From assembly GCA_032718565.1 (NCBI GenBank), contig JAVGVS010000300.1:429524-493523 (forward strand): a DNA stretch of 64,000 nucleotides. Direction: 5' to 3'. The stretch is from Distichodus sexfasciatus. Lineage: Eukaryota > Chordata > Actinopteri > Characiformes > Distichodontidae. This document shows positions 46,515 to 57,790 of this stretch, piece by piece. Numbering within the stretch: the first letter of the stretch is position 1; each line of letters opens with the position of its first letter. Made by a program: the position numbers and the translations under genes. The notes beneath the pieces were generated by a model, which ran no database searches, was not told the DNA's origin, and saw only the letters and a program-made list of their open reading frames with translations.

Positions 46515-46778
46515 TCACTCTGACTCTCTCTCTCCCCTTCGGCCGGCGCCTGACAATCAGCCCTTGTCGGTGTAATTAAATGATGATTTATAAAGTGTGA
46601 GAAGGCACTATGACCAAAAGCAAATAGGTGCTTATCGGGAGTGCTGAATAACCCTAATTTTCTCCAGTGGCAATTTCCATCTCTTATCTGAGAGCCGAAC
46701 ACCGGCCCCCTTTTAGCCTGCTCCTGTGTTTCACACACACCCTGCTGCTGTGTTTTCACCGAAACATACACACCTTTT

Positions 46779-46818
<40 letters not shown>

Positions 46819-46870
46819 TTCTCTTCCCCCTTTTGACAGAATGACATTTTAACAGAAATATACAGACATC
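46380..46870. promoter_or_regulatory. Candidate conserved regulatory block 10 with CT microsatellites
   Basis: CT runs at about 46482-46530 and 46783-46826 flank a low-copy core with TAATTAAATGATGATTTATA (46573-46592) and GAAGGCACTATGACC. The minus-strand frame across 46415-46879 is made of CT-encoded Arg-Glu repeats and is not a gene. Confidence 0.35.
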
Positions 46871-46919
46871 GCCACACATCTCCTGGGGATGACATTATTA
46901 TGATTATTATTTTTTAAAG

Positions 46920-47700
46920 ACGTCGGCCGAGGCCCCATCGCTGTAAGAGGTTGGACATGTATCGTGTTTGTATTGAGACGCCATAAAACTGCTGTTATCA
47001 TTTATTTGCTTTTTGATTTTTATGCAGAAAGTGATCTGCCGGATATGGAATATAAAAAGGGCCCGAGGCACCTAAAGGACGTCAGGGGGCCGGGTTTCGC
47101 TTACGGTGATTTCTTTTAACACGTGTAACTTTTTCTTTGCTCCGCCATCTTCAAATTTGCTGTGGGATAATGAATAAAACGTCTTGTTTCCCAGCTACGC
47201 TTTTTTACAGTCAGGATTCGGCTCCTGCTTTGTAATATTGGAACTTAAGAGCCTTAAAAGCGTTTTATCTCATTTAAAAGTGGCCAATTGTGCTGATGAA
47301 TCCATTGAATTAAGGAGGGGGACAAAAATAACCGTGTCTCTCTTCTCTTCTTGTATTTTTTTTACTTTTGAGGAGGCATTGACACAAGCCTATCATTTGC
47401 TCCAATTAAAGCGTTTTGCAGGAAGAGCATTGATTATAGATAAAGTCAAAGCCCCCACACCCCCCATTTCCAACTTCCCCCACCCCCCAAAAAGAGAGGA
47501 AAAGACGGCACTCCCGCTATCTGGAAAAGGGACTCACTTTCTGATTGATAAAAAAATAAATCCAATCTGAAATCAAGATATCCGGACGAGAGACACTCGA
47601 GGTAATAAAGGCTCTCTTGACGAGATCGGCTTCTGGTGAAGGAGACGCGAGCCGACTGGAGATTATCTGATGGAGAAAGATTATGAGCCGCGTTCACTGA
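46920..47700. promoter_or_regulatory. Candidate conserved regulatory block 11
   Basis: Nearly 0.8 kb of non-repetitive sequence with TTATCATTTATTTGC near 46995, CCAATTGTGCTGATGAATCC near 47284 and CCAATTAAAGCG near 47402. The 128-codon plus frame at 47184-47570 has no domain and no splice context. Confidence 0.38.
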
Positions 47701-47751
47701 TTTGAGATCATTTTTATTGTGTCACTGATATGCTGCTGTGTCTTAATCACA

Positions 47752-48740
47752 CACGCACGCACGCACACACACACACACACACACTGTGCGTTTCTTCTGA
47801 AAATATCTTTTACTCACAATATTAATGACATTTTTTGGGGGAAAAAGCTGTTTATTTATAATGATAAGAATCTTCATGAATTAACTGCAAAGCAAGAATA
47901 AATATTAATACTAGTATTTGTAGAAATATTAGACGTATAATCATATGACATCTTTCTCTAGAAGTGAACATGTTATTTATGTGTGTGTGAGTGTGTGTTA
48001 GTAAATCATTAGTAGTAAGATTAGTCATAGAATCATGTATTTTAGCCGCATACATGACATTTTTCTTAATAATTTTAGCAAGTGTGTGTGTGTGTGAATA
48101 AATCAGGAGTGACATTAGTCGTGCAATCATATATTTTGATCAGACATGATATTTTTCTCCAAAATAAATTTGTGCATATTTTAAAAATTTGTACATAAAA
48201 TTGTAGTAATATTCATCTTATAATCCTATATTTTAGCCATACATTTTTATGTCATATAAAGGATTAAAACAATGAATTTTAATGTACATGTTTATTTAGT
48301 GTGTGTGTGTGTGTGTAAATCATATAATCCTATATTTTAGCCATACATGTGACATTCTTATGCCATATTAAAGTATATTAAAGCCTTTTGATGTGTGTGA
48401 GTGTGTGTGTGTGAGTGTGTGTGTGTGTATGTCTGTGTGTGTGTTGGTGTGAGTGTAAGAAAGATAATGCCATGCGGTCTTACCATGCCGATGCCGTGTA
48501 TGTGTGTGTGTGTGTTTTCGCTCGTCGTGACTGTGGCTGCAGTGTGTGAGGTGAGCAACAGTAATTCTGGCTTCGCCAAAGCAATGACCTGAGAAAGACT
48601 CGTCGTCACACACACAGACACACACAGACACACACACACAGACACACACACCACACTGAGCTCTCTTTTACTTAGACTGTTCCTTATCACACACTACTCA
48701 CTAAGCACACGCACACACACACGCACACTGCTCGTTCCTC
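47752..48740. repeat. Compound CA/TG minisatellite
   Basis: A CA run at 47755-47784 is followed by about five units of roughly 100-130 bp. Each combines a TG run, an AATCAT-type stretch, TATATTTTAGCCATACATG or a variant, and (T)ATGACATTT (47900-48370). From 48390 to 48740 mixed TG and CA runs continue. Frames rich in Val-Cys and His-Thr are repeat artefacts. Confidence 0.85.
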
Positions 48741-48769
48741 TATTGTTATTCTGCTCCTTCACCTTCCAC

Positions 48770-49230
48770 ACGCTGCTCCTTTTATTCTTCTCCCACTCTC
48801 TCATTGTCCCATTTATTGATGGAGATTTACAGCTAATTTTCCACAAATTTCACTGTGAATAAATCAGCGTGCTGCCTGTCGAACAGCCCAAAAAAACCCT
48901 AATGTCAATTTTCACCACACAGCAACACTTTCTCATATATTTATTTATATATTTATACATATTTTTGGATGACATAAGCGAGTCCTCAGCCTGTGTAAAT
49001 CGATTTTCAAGCTTCCCATGCTCGGATGAAACCAAATTCTTCAGGCTATAATTTTGTTTGGTATTGTGCATTATTTTTGCTGCTGCTGCTGTCATTTTGG
49101 ATTTAAGACGTGTGACCAAAACATTAGAAAATGCCCGAATCTGTTTTGTAATAACTGCAATTATTTTAGCGAAAACTAAAATAAAAGAGTAAAGAGAGAA
49201 AAACACAATGGTTAATTCTTTGTGATGTTG
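48770..49230. promoter_or_regulatory. Candidate conserved regulatory block 12
   Basis: Low-copy sequence with CCCATTTATTGATGGAGATT, TACAGCTAATTTTCC and TCACTGTGAATAAATCAGCG. AT-rich DNA with nothing recognisable follows to 49560. Confidence 0.3.
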
Positions 49231-49566
49231 CAAATGAGAAATTCTTAAGTTTTGCTTTAATTACAAATAAATGTTGCTTTCTTTTATCATAGATAAAAGC
49301 GAAAAATACGATTTTCCCTCTTTTCATTTTAGTTGCATTTTTTTGCTTTTACTGCAAAAAAAATAAAATAATTTGGACAATCCTATTTTACATTATTTTT
49401 ATTTGGCAATAACATAAATTCTGTTATATTTTTGCAATTATTCTATTCACTAATAATTAATAACAACGGAATCCCATCTATTTCAGCTTTAATCACACTG
49501 TGACTCATGCAGTGCTGGATTTCATGACAGGCTTTGACACAACGTTCACTCCCAGCTCTAGTGCAG

Positions 49567-49571
49567 TGTGT

Positions 49572-49609
<38 letters not shown>

Positions 49610-49740
49610 CCAGGCAACCTTCTGTCTCGTGAGCTGTGTTGAGATAAGGTTAGGCATCTGCACCTCGTGCCAGCTTCACCCCCCACTTTTTTTAACCCCC
49701 AGTTCTGAAACTGCCTCTCTCTCTCTCTCTCTCTCTCTGA
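49567..49740. repeat. (TG)n and (CT)n microsatellites
   Basis: The TG run is at about 49567-49607 and the CT run at about 49711-49738. Confidence 0.9.
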
Positions 49741-49784
49741 GAGGGGTAATTTCCTCCCTCTTGCCAGGCTCCCCCATTATTTGG

Positions 49785-49870
49785 GGATGGGGGAGTTTTT
49801 TGGGGGGATGGGGGGCGGTGCTGAGGGGGTAGTCTCTCGTTTTGGGGGTGGTGGGGGAGGGTGGGGGTGC
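49785..49870 (+). other. G-quadruplex-prone G-run cluster
   Basis: Runs of three to six G are packed together. The tightest set lies at 49844-49868, with four runs separated by loops of 4, 1 and 1 bases. No gene is attached to it. Confidence 0.6.
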
Positions 49871-50039
49871 GCAGGATGGAGCTTCTGTCTCCCATTTGCC
49901 CCTCTTTGGTTTTTGGCAGCAGAGGTTAGTCCGGCACTTGACTGCCGTCCCAGAGGTGCTTTCAAGCTAACGAGGGGGCAATGAGGGGTGCGATGGATGG
50001 GTGGGTGGGTGTGGAGGGGGAGGGGGCGAGATCCGTTAC

Positions 50040-50760
50040 CCGAAATCAATCGCCCGTCTTAATTCCGCCATCTGTTCGTCGCCCGACCGCTCGCTGTCAA
50101 ATCCCAGCACGTCAGCGTTGATATTCTTCTTCTTGTTTATGTCGAGATCACAAGACAAACTAGATGTGATTTTGACAAATCCTTTATTGATCTTGACATT
50201 ATTTTCTCAGGATTACAAATTGTTTTTCTCATGACCTTGAGGAGACTTATTTTTGTTGTAATCTCAACATAACGAAAGTCATTTCTTGAGGTCACAAATT
50301 ATTTTTGTCATGATCTTGATATAAGAAGAAACTCACTTTTTAAGTGTTGAAATCATGTTGAAATTTTGTTGTCAAAATGATGAGGTAATGAAATCGTTCA
50401 AGATCACAAAAGATAATTTGATAAGTACGACTTAATTTATCAAAACAATTTTCGTAATTTTGTAATCTTGACATTAACAAAATTCATTTTCTTGAGATTG
50501 CAACTTATTTTTGTCATGATCTTGATGGACAAAAAACTAAAAATTACAAAAATTACAAAATTTTGATTGTGATTTTTTTAAAAATAGTTTTCTTAAAATC
50601 ATGTGTTATTTTTCTTGTGTTCCCGACATCATGGCCCATCTTAACTTAAGCCATTTCCTCGTCACCCGATCGCTCACCGTCAAATCCCAAAACGTCAACA
50701 TATATATATATTTTTCTTCTCGATCACGATCATGATCTTAAGAAAACACCTTTTGTAAAC
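50040..50760. repeat. Segmental direct repeat with internal ATCTTGA units
   Basis: About 70 bp at 50078-50150 (GTCGCCCGACCGCTCGCTGT..., then TTCTTCTT) recurs at 50661-50730 (GTCACCCGATCGCTCACCGT...), an offset of 583 bp. Between them, units containing TTTTTGTCATGATCTTGAT and CTTGAGGTCACAAAT repeat about four times at spacings near 80-230 bp. The second copy is followed by a short AT run. Confidence 0.6.
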
Positions 50761-50819
50761 ATCAACTCAAACCAACACAATATCATGCCGACTCTTGCCT
50801 ATTGACCCTCCACATCCTT

Positions 50820-51220
50820 CCCTTTGGCATTGGCATTAGAATTCATCAACGACATCATTTCCGGCCCCTTCTCCTGCCCAAAGAGCCCACAGTTTCCTCC
50901 TCCACCTCCTCCTGCTTTTCGGCAATTATGCTGGGTTTCCCTCCCGAAATCCTGTGAGCATAAATTTTCAGGCTGTGTTTACCTCATTAACCAGGGGCTT
51001 CTCCATTCTTCGCTATTTCACGCGACGTCAAGGAGCTTGAAAACAAACTGACGCTCAGATTTCAGGCTCAGGATTCAAACCCACTTCCACGCACTTCCAG
51101 CCGTTTCCACGCCTTTCCTCGGCCGCCACGGCTTTCAAAGTTCAGAGGCTTTTGCCGCCGCGCTCTTCCACTCTTTCGCTAGTCGTTTAGAACCCCGGAA
51201 AGCGATGATAAAACGGTCAG
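50820..51220. promoter_or_regulatory. Candidate conserved regulatory block 13
   Basis: Low-copy sequence with GGCATTAGAATTCATC, CGGCAATTATGCTGGG, GAGCATAAATTTTC and CTCATTAACC. Position and composition only. Confidence 0.3.
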
Positions 51221-51244
51221 AGTGTGGGGGAGTGTGTGGATGCG

Positions 51245-52765
51245 AGGCAGATCCCCAAAAAGCCAGTACAGAATCACCTGGGCCTTTACCTGCATCAACA
51301 GCAACACATGTTTATTAGTACAGGCACTTTGGTGTCAAGATCCCTCCTGCTGAGAACAAGGTGGGTTTGGTGTTGCCCCCATGGGTCTAAATTAGCCCAA
51401 CGAGAAGGAACAAGGTCTGAGATTGTAGGACAAACACACCCCCATGCGACCATGATGCCACGAAAAGCAGCCGAAAAGCCAGTCGAGGATCACCATGGCC
51501 TTTTCCCACCTAATAGTGCCACTTTCGCTTCAAGCTTGCTTTTCTGCTTTGCCCCCGTCCCTCCTGTCGAGCTAAATTAGCCCAAAAAGAGGGCATGAAG
51601 TCGACAGGTAAACCCTACTCGTGCCACTACAGCAAACTGCAGCTGAAAAGCCGGTCCAGAATCACCTCAACGTTTTTGCACCTAGCGGCCTCGCTTTTAC
51701 TTCAAGATCCTATTCATCTTTATGAGGTGAAGTTTGGCATCGCCCCTGAGGTCTAAATTACCTGACAAGAGCACATGTGGTCAGTGGCTGGGGGTCGTGC
51801 CAACATGACACCAAAACAACATTCCCATGCAACACTGCAAATATCTGTGGAGAGCAAAATGGTCTAAATTAGCCTGAAGAGACAGCATGAGGTCCACAGG
51901 CAAGGGTCAAAGCCCCCATGTGCCACCACAATACCCCAAAAAGCCAGTGGAGGACCATCTTGGCCTGTTCTTGCCTCAACAGGGACACATTAGTGTCGGC
52001 ACTGTCACTACGAGATCCTTAATTTGTTGTTATCTAGGAGGGTCTGGCATTGTCCCCAGGTCTAAATTAGCCCAACAAGATGGCACAAGGTTGGCGATCT
52101 GACTTCCCTACACCTCCATGATCCCCCAAAAAAGCAGCCCAGAATCACCTCAGCCTTTTCCCACGTTGATGAAGGGACAAGTTTATTAGCAGCAGTACAT
52201 TCGCATCAATCCCATTCCCATTCACTGTTATCAAGGTGGGTCTCCCCCCAGGTCCACACCCAAGAGTCAAATGCCCCGTGTCCCGCACTAATGCCACCTA
52301 ATGCCCTGAAAAGTAACCAAAAAGCCAGTCGAGAATCACCTTGACCTTTTCCTGCCTTGATGGCAACACATGTTTATTAGCAGAACCTCCTTCATAGCTT
52401 TGCATCAAGATCCCATTTGCCATTATCAAGGGAAGTCCAGCATTGCCATCCAACCCCCAGGTCTAAATTAGCCTGACGAGAGGGCACAAGGTGCTTCTCC
52501 AGAGGTCAAATCCCGCATGCCATCGCCATGCCCTGAAAAGAAGCCAGAAAGCCAGTCGAGAATCGCCTCGGCCTTTTCCCAACTAGACAGAGACATGTGT
52601 TCATTAGCGACAACACTTTCACATGAAGATCCTGTTCGCCATTATCAGCGAGCGTCCGGCGTTGCCCCCTGTGTCCCCATTCTGGGGTCCAAATTAGCCC
52701 CATGAGAGGGCACAAGGTTCCCCGTGCCACCACGATGCCATGCCGACATTCAGATGCGACACTGC
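51245..52765 (+). repeat. Tandem array of about 190-bp units with AAATTAG cores
   Basis: A unit with the order AAAAGCCAGTCGAGAATCAC, GGCCTTTTCCC, ACATGTTTATTAGCA, CAAGATCC, GGTCTAAATTAGCCCAA and GAGGGCACAAGGT recurs about seven or eight times. AAGCC...ATCACC cores start near 51257, 51473, 51647, 51938, 52130, 52321 and 52547. CTAAATTAG-type cores start near 51386, 51571, 51752, 51863, 52061, 52462 and 52688. Unit length varies from about 115 to 230 bp because some units are truncated. The units are GC-balanced and diverged, unlike a simple satellite. Frames within it show no coding sign. Confidence 0.85.
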
Positions 52766-52799
52766 AAACCTTTGCGCAAGGCAACGTGTTGAGGTGTGA

Positions 52800-53420
52800 G
52801 AGCTTCCCCCCACCCCTTTCCCCAGCCGTCAACATGGGGAAAGAAGCCAAAGCGTATACACGGTGAACTCAGGGCTAATAGGGTTAATTGTTATGTAAAA
52901 AGCCCCGCAGTCAACCCCCCCCCAAAAAAACCCCGCTTTTGCCTCTCCCAGAGGGGAGCTGGAGCCCAGATGGCATTTTCCTGGAGGCTGTGACCCCGCG
53001 AGGCGCCGAGAACAAGGTGCATCTCCTCTGACTAATTAATTTAGTATTATAGCACCTGTATCCAAATAGATAGCGCCCGGGAAGAGCCCCCCCCCGCCTC
53101 AGCCCCCACCCCTTTCCCCAGACGCAGCGGTGGGCCCGGGCTGGTAAATGGGCTTTGAGCTGATTATATTAAGCTGATGCTTTGATCATCTGAAGGCGTT
53201 AAAATGGAAATATGTTTTTCCCTGGCTGTGGGCCGGCGAAAAGGGAGAAGGGGTGCAAGGGGCGGGAGTTACGGGGGGATGTGGCTGATTAGTTTCCAGC
53301 ACGCAATCATGCAGGGGCCTCACTTGAAGTAAAAAAACTGAGCCGAGCTGCCGCGTCCCCTCCAAAGCACTAAAACGATTCCGATCTGGAAAGGATCCTT
53401 TTTCATTTTTTGGATCCTAA
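52800..53420. promoter_or_regulatory. Candidate conserved regulatory block 14
   Basis: Contains TGACTAATTAATTTAGTATT at 53029-53048 and GATTATATTAAGCTGATGCT near 53162, followed by TTTGATCATCTGAAGGCG. C-rich runs occur at 52915-52925 and 53087-53096. Confidence 0.38.
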
Positions 53421-53684
53421 ACTTTGCCTTCATCTTACATCGATCTACGTCGATGCGCTTTCTACCGATTGCTACCATGCTTTACTGACTCACACCAAGA
53501 AAAATTAAGCAGCAGCTGGACCTGAATGTGACTTGATGTGACCTTATTTCACCTTTGTTTTTTTCCTCTCTGAACATTAACCACACTTTTGCACAATAAA
53601 CACTGTGCTAATCTGCTGGAGCGTGCAGACAAACGCTGGTCAAATAAGCAGTCGGTTTTAACTGGCGATGGTGTGGAGGAAGAG

Positions 53685-53725
53685 GAGTGTGTGTGTGTGT
53701 GTGTGTATTGGTGTGCGTGTGTGTG
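53685..53725. repeat. (TG)n microsatellite
   Basis: TG run with a short interruption (TATTGG) near 53707. Confidence 0.9.
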
Positions 53726-53769
53726 AAATGAAGCATCGATGATGGAATAATAACCGGTGAAATAGGAGC

Positions 53770-54270
53770 CGCGCTTGAACACTGGCGGCCTGTAAATGGA
53801 TTTGGGGATATGCTAATCTCACCTTCACTCCAACTTCATTCATTTCCACCCCAGTGCCCCTTAAGGATTAGCATAATTTATCACCCATGAAACACTGAAA
53901 AAAAACAATTTTGCGTGTTAAAAAACGCACGTCACCACCAGCATGGAGGAAACGCACTGGTCAAGTCACGTTTACTGGAGGGAAGAAATGTAATAAATCC
54001 ATTATTTGTTTAAAATAAAAATTGCAACAGCGTTTGAACGCAACAGCGCCACGTGAGAATGGTGACCCGGTTTGTCAGCCACCGATAGCGGCGGTAATTA
54101 ATTTATCTGTGTCAGGGGTGATATTTATCGTGGATGTTTACCGCCGCCCTTCTCCAGGCAGACGGGGCTTGTTTCATCAGCCAGAGAGCGGCCGCGTTCG
54201 GCGGATTCGGCTTGAGCAAATGTTTGCGCAGTGGCCTTGCCTTCAGCTATCTGCACCTACTCTGTAATGA
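53770..54270. promoter_or_regulatory. Candidate conserved block 15 with inverted octamer pair
   Basis: ATGCTAAT at 53810-53817 and its reverse complement ATTAGCAT at 53867-53874 face each other 49 bp apart, the second followed by AATTTATC. Further on, GCGGTAATTAATTTATCTG lies at about 54091 beside several CpGs. These fit POU and homeodomain input, but binding is not shown. Confidence 0.42.
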
Positions 54271-54497
54271 GTTAACCCTTACCTGAACCTCACCCGCATT
54301 ATAGAACATGGGTTACGTTTTATGATTGAGAACATGGCATTTGAGACATTTACATTTTTTGGATTTAACCTCCATACGTGAGCCATGTGTGAGCCATGTG
54401 TGAGCCAGGAAAGAAAAGATTCTAGATTCTTGATTTGTCACATCATGGACAGTTAGACAAGCACCGTGTAGTGAAATGTATGCTGATCATTCACATT

Positions 54498-54598
54498 TAA
54501 ATAAAAGTGAAACTGAGTGATTATTTGTCATTGAACCTGCAACCTTCTGATCACAGGGCGAACACCCGACTGTCGCACCACCAACTGCCCAAGAGTTT
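54498..54598 (-). repeat. Internally deleted SINE copy (family A)
   Basis: The reverse complement starts GGGCAGTTGGTGGTGCGACA, keeps AAGGTTGCAGGTTCAA, then jumps straight to the tail TGACAAATAATCACTCAGTT. The whole middle of the element is missing. Confidence 0.75.
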
Positions 54599-54747
54599 AC
54601 AATTAAATAGAAAGAGGAATAAAAAAAACACAAAATCTACATAAAATATACAGACAAAATCCTGAAAATTCCTTAAATTCCTGAGAACATCCGTATTCCT
54701 AAAAAATTATTTGTCTGATAGAAAAGCTCATTTTCTTTAGTGAACAG

Positions 54748-55138
54748 CATCTGACCCTTCAGGATTTCGTGATGTTGCGATTGCAACTATTAATGCAAAT
54801 TCAGCCATTTCCTGCCAATTCATTACTACCGTGCACTTTTGGCCAATTACCGCAACTTTTCTGCAATTTTTTGACCAATCATTGTCGTTTACCACAAAAA
54901 AGCCATTGAGTCATACATCAGCCAGTTCACTTCCTTGTTACGTTTACAAGATGCAGGAAACGTGTGTGATAAAAATGCATCACATTTACCGACAGAAATA
55001 ACAAAATGATTAATGGTTAATGAAAATATATTGGTGTTGTTCCTTTCATTTTAATTAATTGTAAAATAAACGTTACAAAATTGCAAAATGTTCTGCAACT
55101 TAGACTTGTTCCCGCAACTTTACTGCAAACCCTCCCCT
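54748..55138 (+). repeat. Dispersed 0.4-kb repeat, copy 1
   Basis: It shares with 60228-60590 the order: ACCCT(T/C)CAGG, ATGTTG(C/T)GAT, CCAATTCATTACTACC-like, GTGTGATAAAAA, AAATGATTAATGG, TTCATTTTAATTAATTGT, and TTGC...CAACTTT. Direct orientation relative to copy 2. Probably a non-autonomous DNA element. Confidence 0.75.
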
Positions 55139-55232
55139 GAAATATAGATTATATTTTATGTTTTTATCCCCTTGCAAATTGTTGTTACAAGTGATAACCC
55201 CAAATTTCACGCTGTCCTATAAGTTACGAAAT

Positions 55233-55282
55233 GTAATGCTCTCTGGATCAGAGCGTCTGCTAAATGCCATAAATGTAAATCT
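55233..55282 (+). repeat. SINE/L2-type tail fragment
   Basis: CTCTGGATCAGAGCGTCTGC followed by TAAATGCCATAAATGTAAAT, the same tail as the SINE at 6242. Confidence 0.7.
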
Positions 55283-55429
55283 AATATATTGTTATTAATC
55301 AGTTAACTTTATTGTCAGTTTTTCTCAAACTCGTTCAGGAATGAATATTGACAAACAGTGTCAATACCATTTTCAGTTTCTGCTCCTCACACTCACACAT
55401 TAGTCTACTCCCATCGCCCGGAGTGTTTG

Positions 55430-55920
55430 GTCAGCCTCGTGCCAGCCTCCTAATCATGATAAGCGATGGGGAGAGCGTGTTGGGTTACCACGAGGTTTCG
55501 ACTGAGCCGAGCTTCCGATCACAAAAATCCGACAAGGAAAGAGGACGTGGAAAAGAGACGCGGCCCAGTCGCAGGCGGGAAGCGTGAAGGAGTTTACATG
55601 TTTTGCTCCGTGCGCTCCTTTAATTTGATTTCGGATAAAAGACTGCATGGGGGAAGAGAATTGGAGCTGCTTCCTTGCACACGCTATCTTACAAGCTGAG
55701 GGAGCGAGTGCAGGATTTTAACATTCATTTTTGCCGGATCCTTCCCTCCCTCCCTTGTTCCCTCCCTCCTTCCCTGCATCTCTCTCTTTTCCCCCATCGG
55801 ACTCGGAGGTGTTACCGTGGGGGCCACGCAGCAGTGATTACAGTCTAAAGGTTTCCCCACTTACCTTGGCATGAACAATAAGCGCCGCGTTCCCACTGAA
55901 TGCCTGGTACTCACTGGGTT
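55430..55920. promoter_or_regulatory. Candidate conserved regulatory block 16
   Basis: Low-copy sequence with CCTAATCATGATAAGCG near 55449 and several CpGs, and a CCCT-rich tract near 55741-55770. No gene-quality frame. Confidence 0.28.
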
Positions 55921-56007
55921 CGGCTTTGATGGTCTTCCGGGGCACAGTGTTGGGTTTGGGGAGGGGGGCTTTGAATATTTTCTCTGCAAAGCACAGTCAG
56001 AAATGCA

Positions 56008-56034
56008 TAGTGTGTGTGTGTGTGTGTGTGTGTG
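56008..56034. repeat. (GT)n microsatellite
   Basis: An uninterrupted GT run of about 25 bp. Confidence 0.9.
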
Positions 56035-56457
56035 CTTGTGCGGCTGGATAATGACAGGTTTTCTTAGCTTAATCTTCTGCAGCAGATGTGTTCTATAACC
56101 TACATGGGTGAGACATTGCCAGTGAGGCTCATGAATAATGAAATATAGAATAAATACAGTTTTGGGTACAAATAAGGTACTAAATTATTCACCGCACCAG
56201 TGGGAAAGTAATCGTGTGGAGAGAAGGAGAGGAATGTTAGATGAATACGGCTGTGGTGTAGGTGACGCGGTGTAGGACATGGAGGTGATGTTTGGTCCTG
56301 CTGTTTGCTGGTTAATGTTTAATGGTTATGAAGTGAGAGGTTTAGTTCAGGTGTGACGTAAGATCAGAGAGAGGGCTGGAGCAGGAGGATTACCGGGCTA
56401 TTATGTACCTCACCTGCCTTGATGCTTCTTATGCTGCAGTTAATATCATGGTCTTAC

Positions 56458-56801
56458 TGTTATCATCATTTTCTTCATCGTCATCATCACCACTGTCATC
56501 ATTGTCAGCACAGTCCTCACCATCATCATCATCATCATCATCATCATACATCATCACCAGCAATCACCACCTTTGTCATTATCATGTTCACAATCATTAT
56601 CATCATTGTCTTCATCACTGTCATCATCATCATCATCATCACCATCATCATCCCAAGCAGCACCATAATCAATACTATCATAACCATCACTATAGCTATC
56701 ATATGCACAATCATTAGCATCAACTTCATCACTGTGATCATTATTCTGATCATCACCATGATCACAACCATCAAATTGTTTACAATCATCATCATCACCA
56801 T

Positions 56802-56837
<36 letters not shown>

Positions 56838-57066
56838 TATCATCTTACCAGTCATCGCCATGATTATCACTATCACAACCAAAGCATTCGACCACTTTCA
56901 TGTTTACAATCATTATCATCACCATCATCGTCATCATCATCGCCATCGCCATCGTCATCGTCATCGTCATCATCATTATCATACCAATCATCACTACGAT
57001 TAACACTATCACAACCCTCACAATCGGGTATATCATGTTTGCAATCATTATCAACTTCATTGCTTT

Positions 57067-57115
<49 letters not shown>

Positions 57116-57557
57116 CAGTCACCACCATTATTACGGTCATGATGATGATGATTGGGATGATGATCTTGATTGTGATGATGATGATGATGATGATGATGAC
57201 TGTGAACATGTCAGCAATGGTTGTGATAGTGATGATCACTGGATGATGATAGTGATGATAATGATTGTGAACATGATAGTGATGATTATAATGGTTGTGA
57301 CAGTGATGACTGTGGTGATGATTGGGATGGTGACAATAGAAATTAGGTTGATGATTATGAACATAATGATGATGATGATGATGATAGTGATGATCATGGG
57401 ATGATTGGGATGGTGATGATGATGATGATAATGATGGTAGTGATGACTAATGGTTGTAACAGGGATGATTGGGATGGTGATGATAATAGTGAAGAGGGTT
57501 GTAATGATTGTAAACATAATAGTAATCATGGAATAATTGGGATGATGGTGGTGGTGG

Positions 57558-57588
<31 letters not shown>

Positions 57589-57790
57589 GGTGATAATGAT
57601 TGTGAACATGTTAGTGATTTTTAATGGTTGTGGCAGTGATGATTGTGGTGATGATTGGGATGGTTATGATAATAGTGGTGAAGGTGATAATGATTATGAG
57701 CATAACAGTGATGATGATGATGATGATGATGATGATAGTGGTGAAGGTGATAACAGTGATGAAGGTCATAATAATGATTGTGAATATTAT
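56458..57790. repeat. Strand-switching (ATC)n / (GAT)n tract
   Basis: From 56458 to about 57125 the plus strand is dominated by TCATCA repeats. From about 57138 to 57790 it is dominated by TGATGA, with the switch at CATTATTACGGTCATGATGA. A longer unit also recurs: TGATTGTGAACATG(A/T) in the right half and its reverse complement TCATGTT(C/T)ACAATCA in the left half. The whole tract is therefore an imperfect inverted repeat more than 1 kb long. Long frames of poly-Ile, poly-Met, poly-His or poly-Asp on both strands are artefacts. Confidence 0.95.

Noticed and set aside
46415..46879. 154-codon minus frame rich in Arg-Glu
   Set aside because: It is driven by CT/GA microsatellites, with no domain and no conserved-looking segment.
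48358..48690. Frames rich in Val-Cys or His-Thr
   Set aside because: They are translations of TG/CA runs.
51224..52850. Frames of 71-118 codons within the 190-bp array
   Set aside because: They do not stay open across units and show no domain; the repeat explains them.
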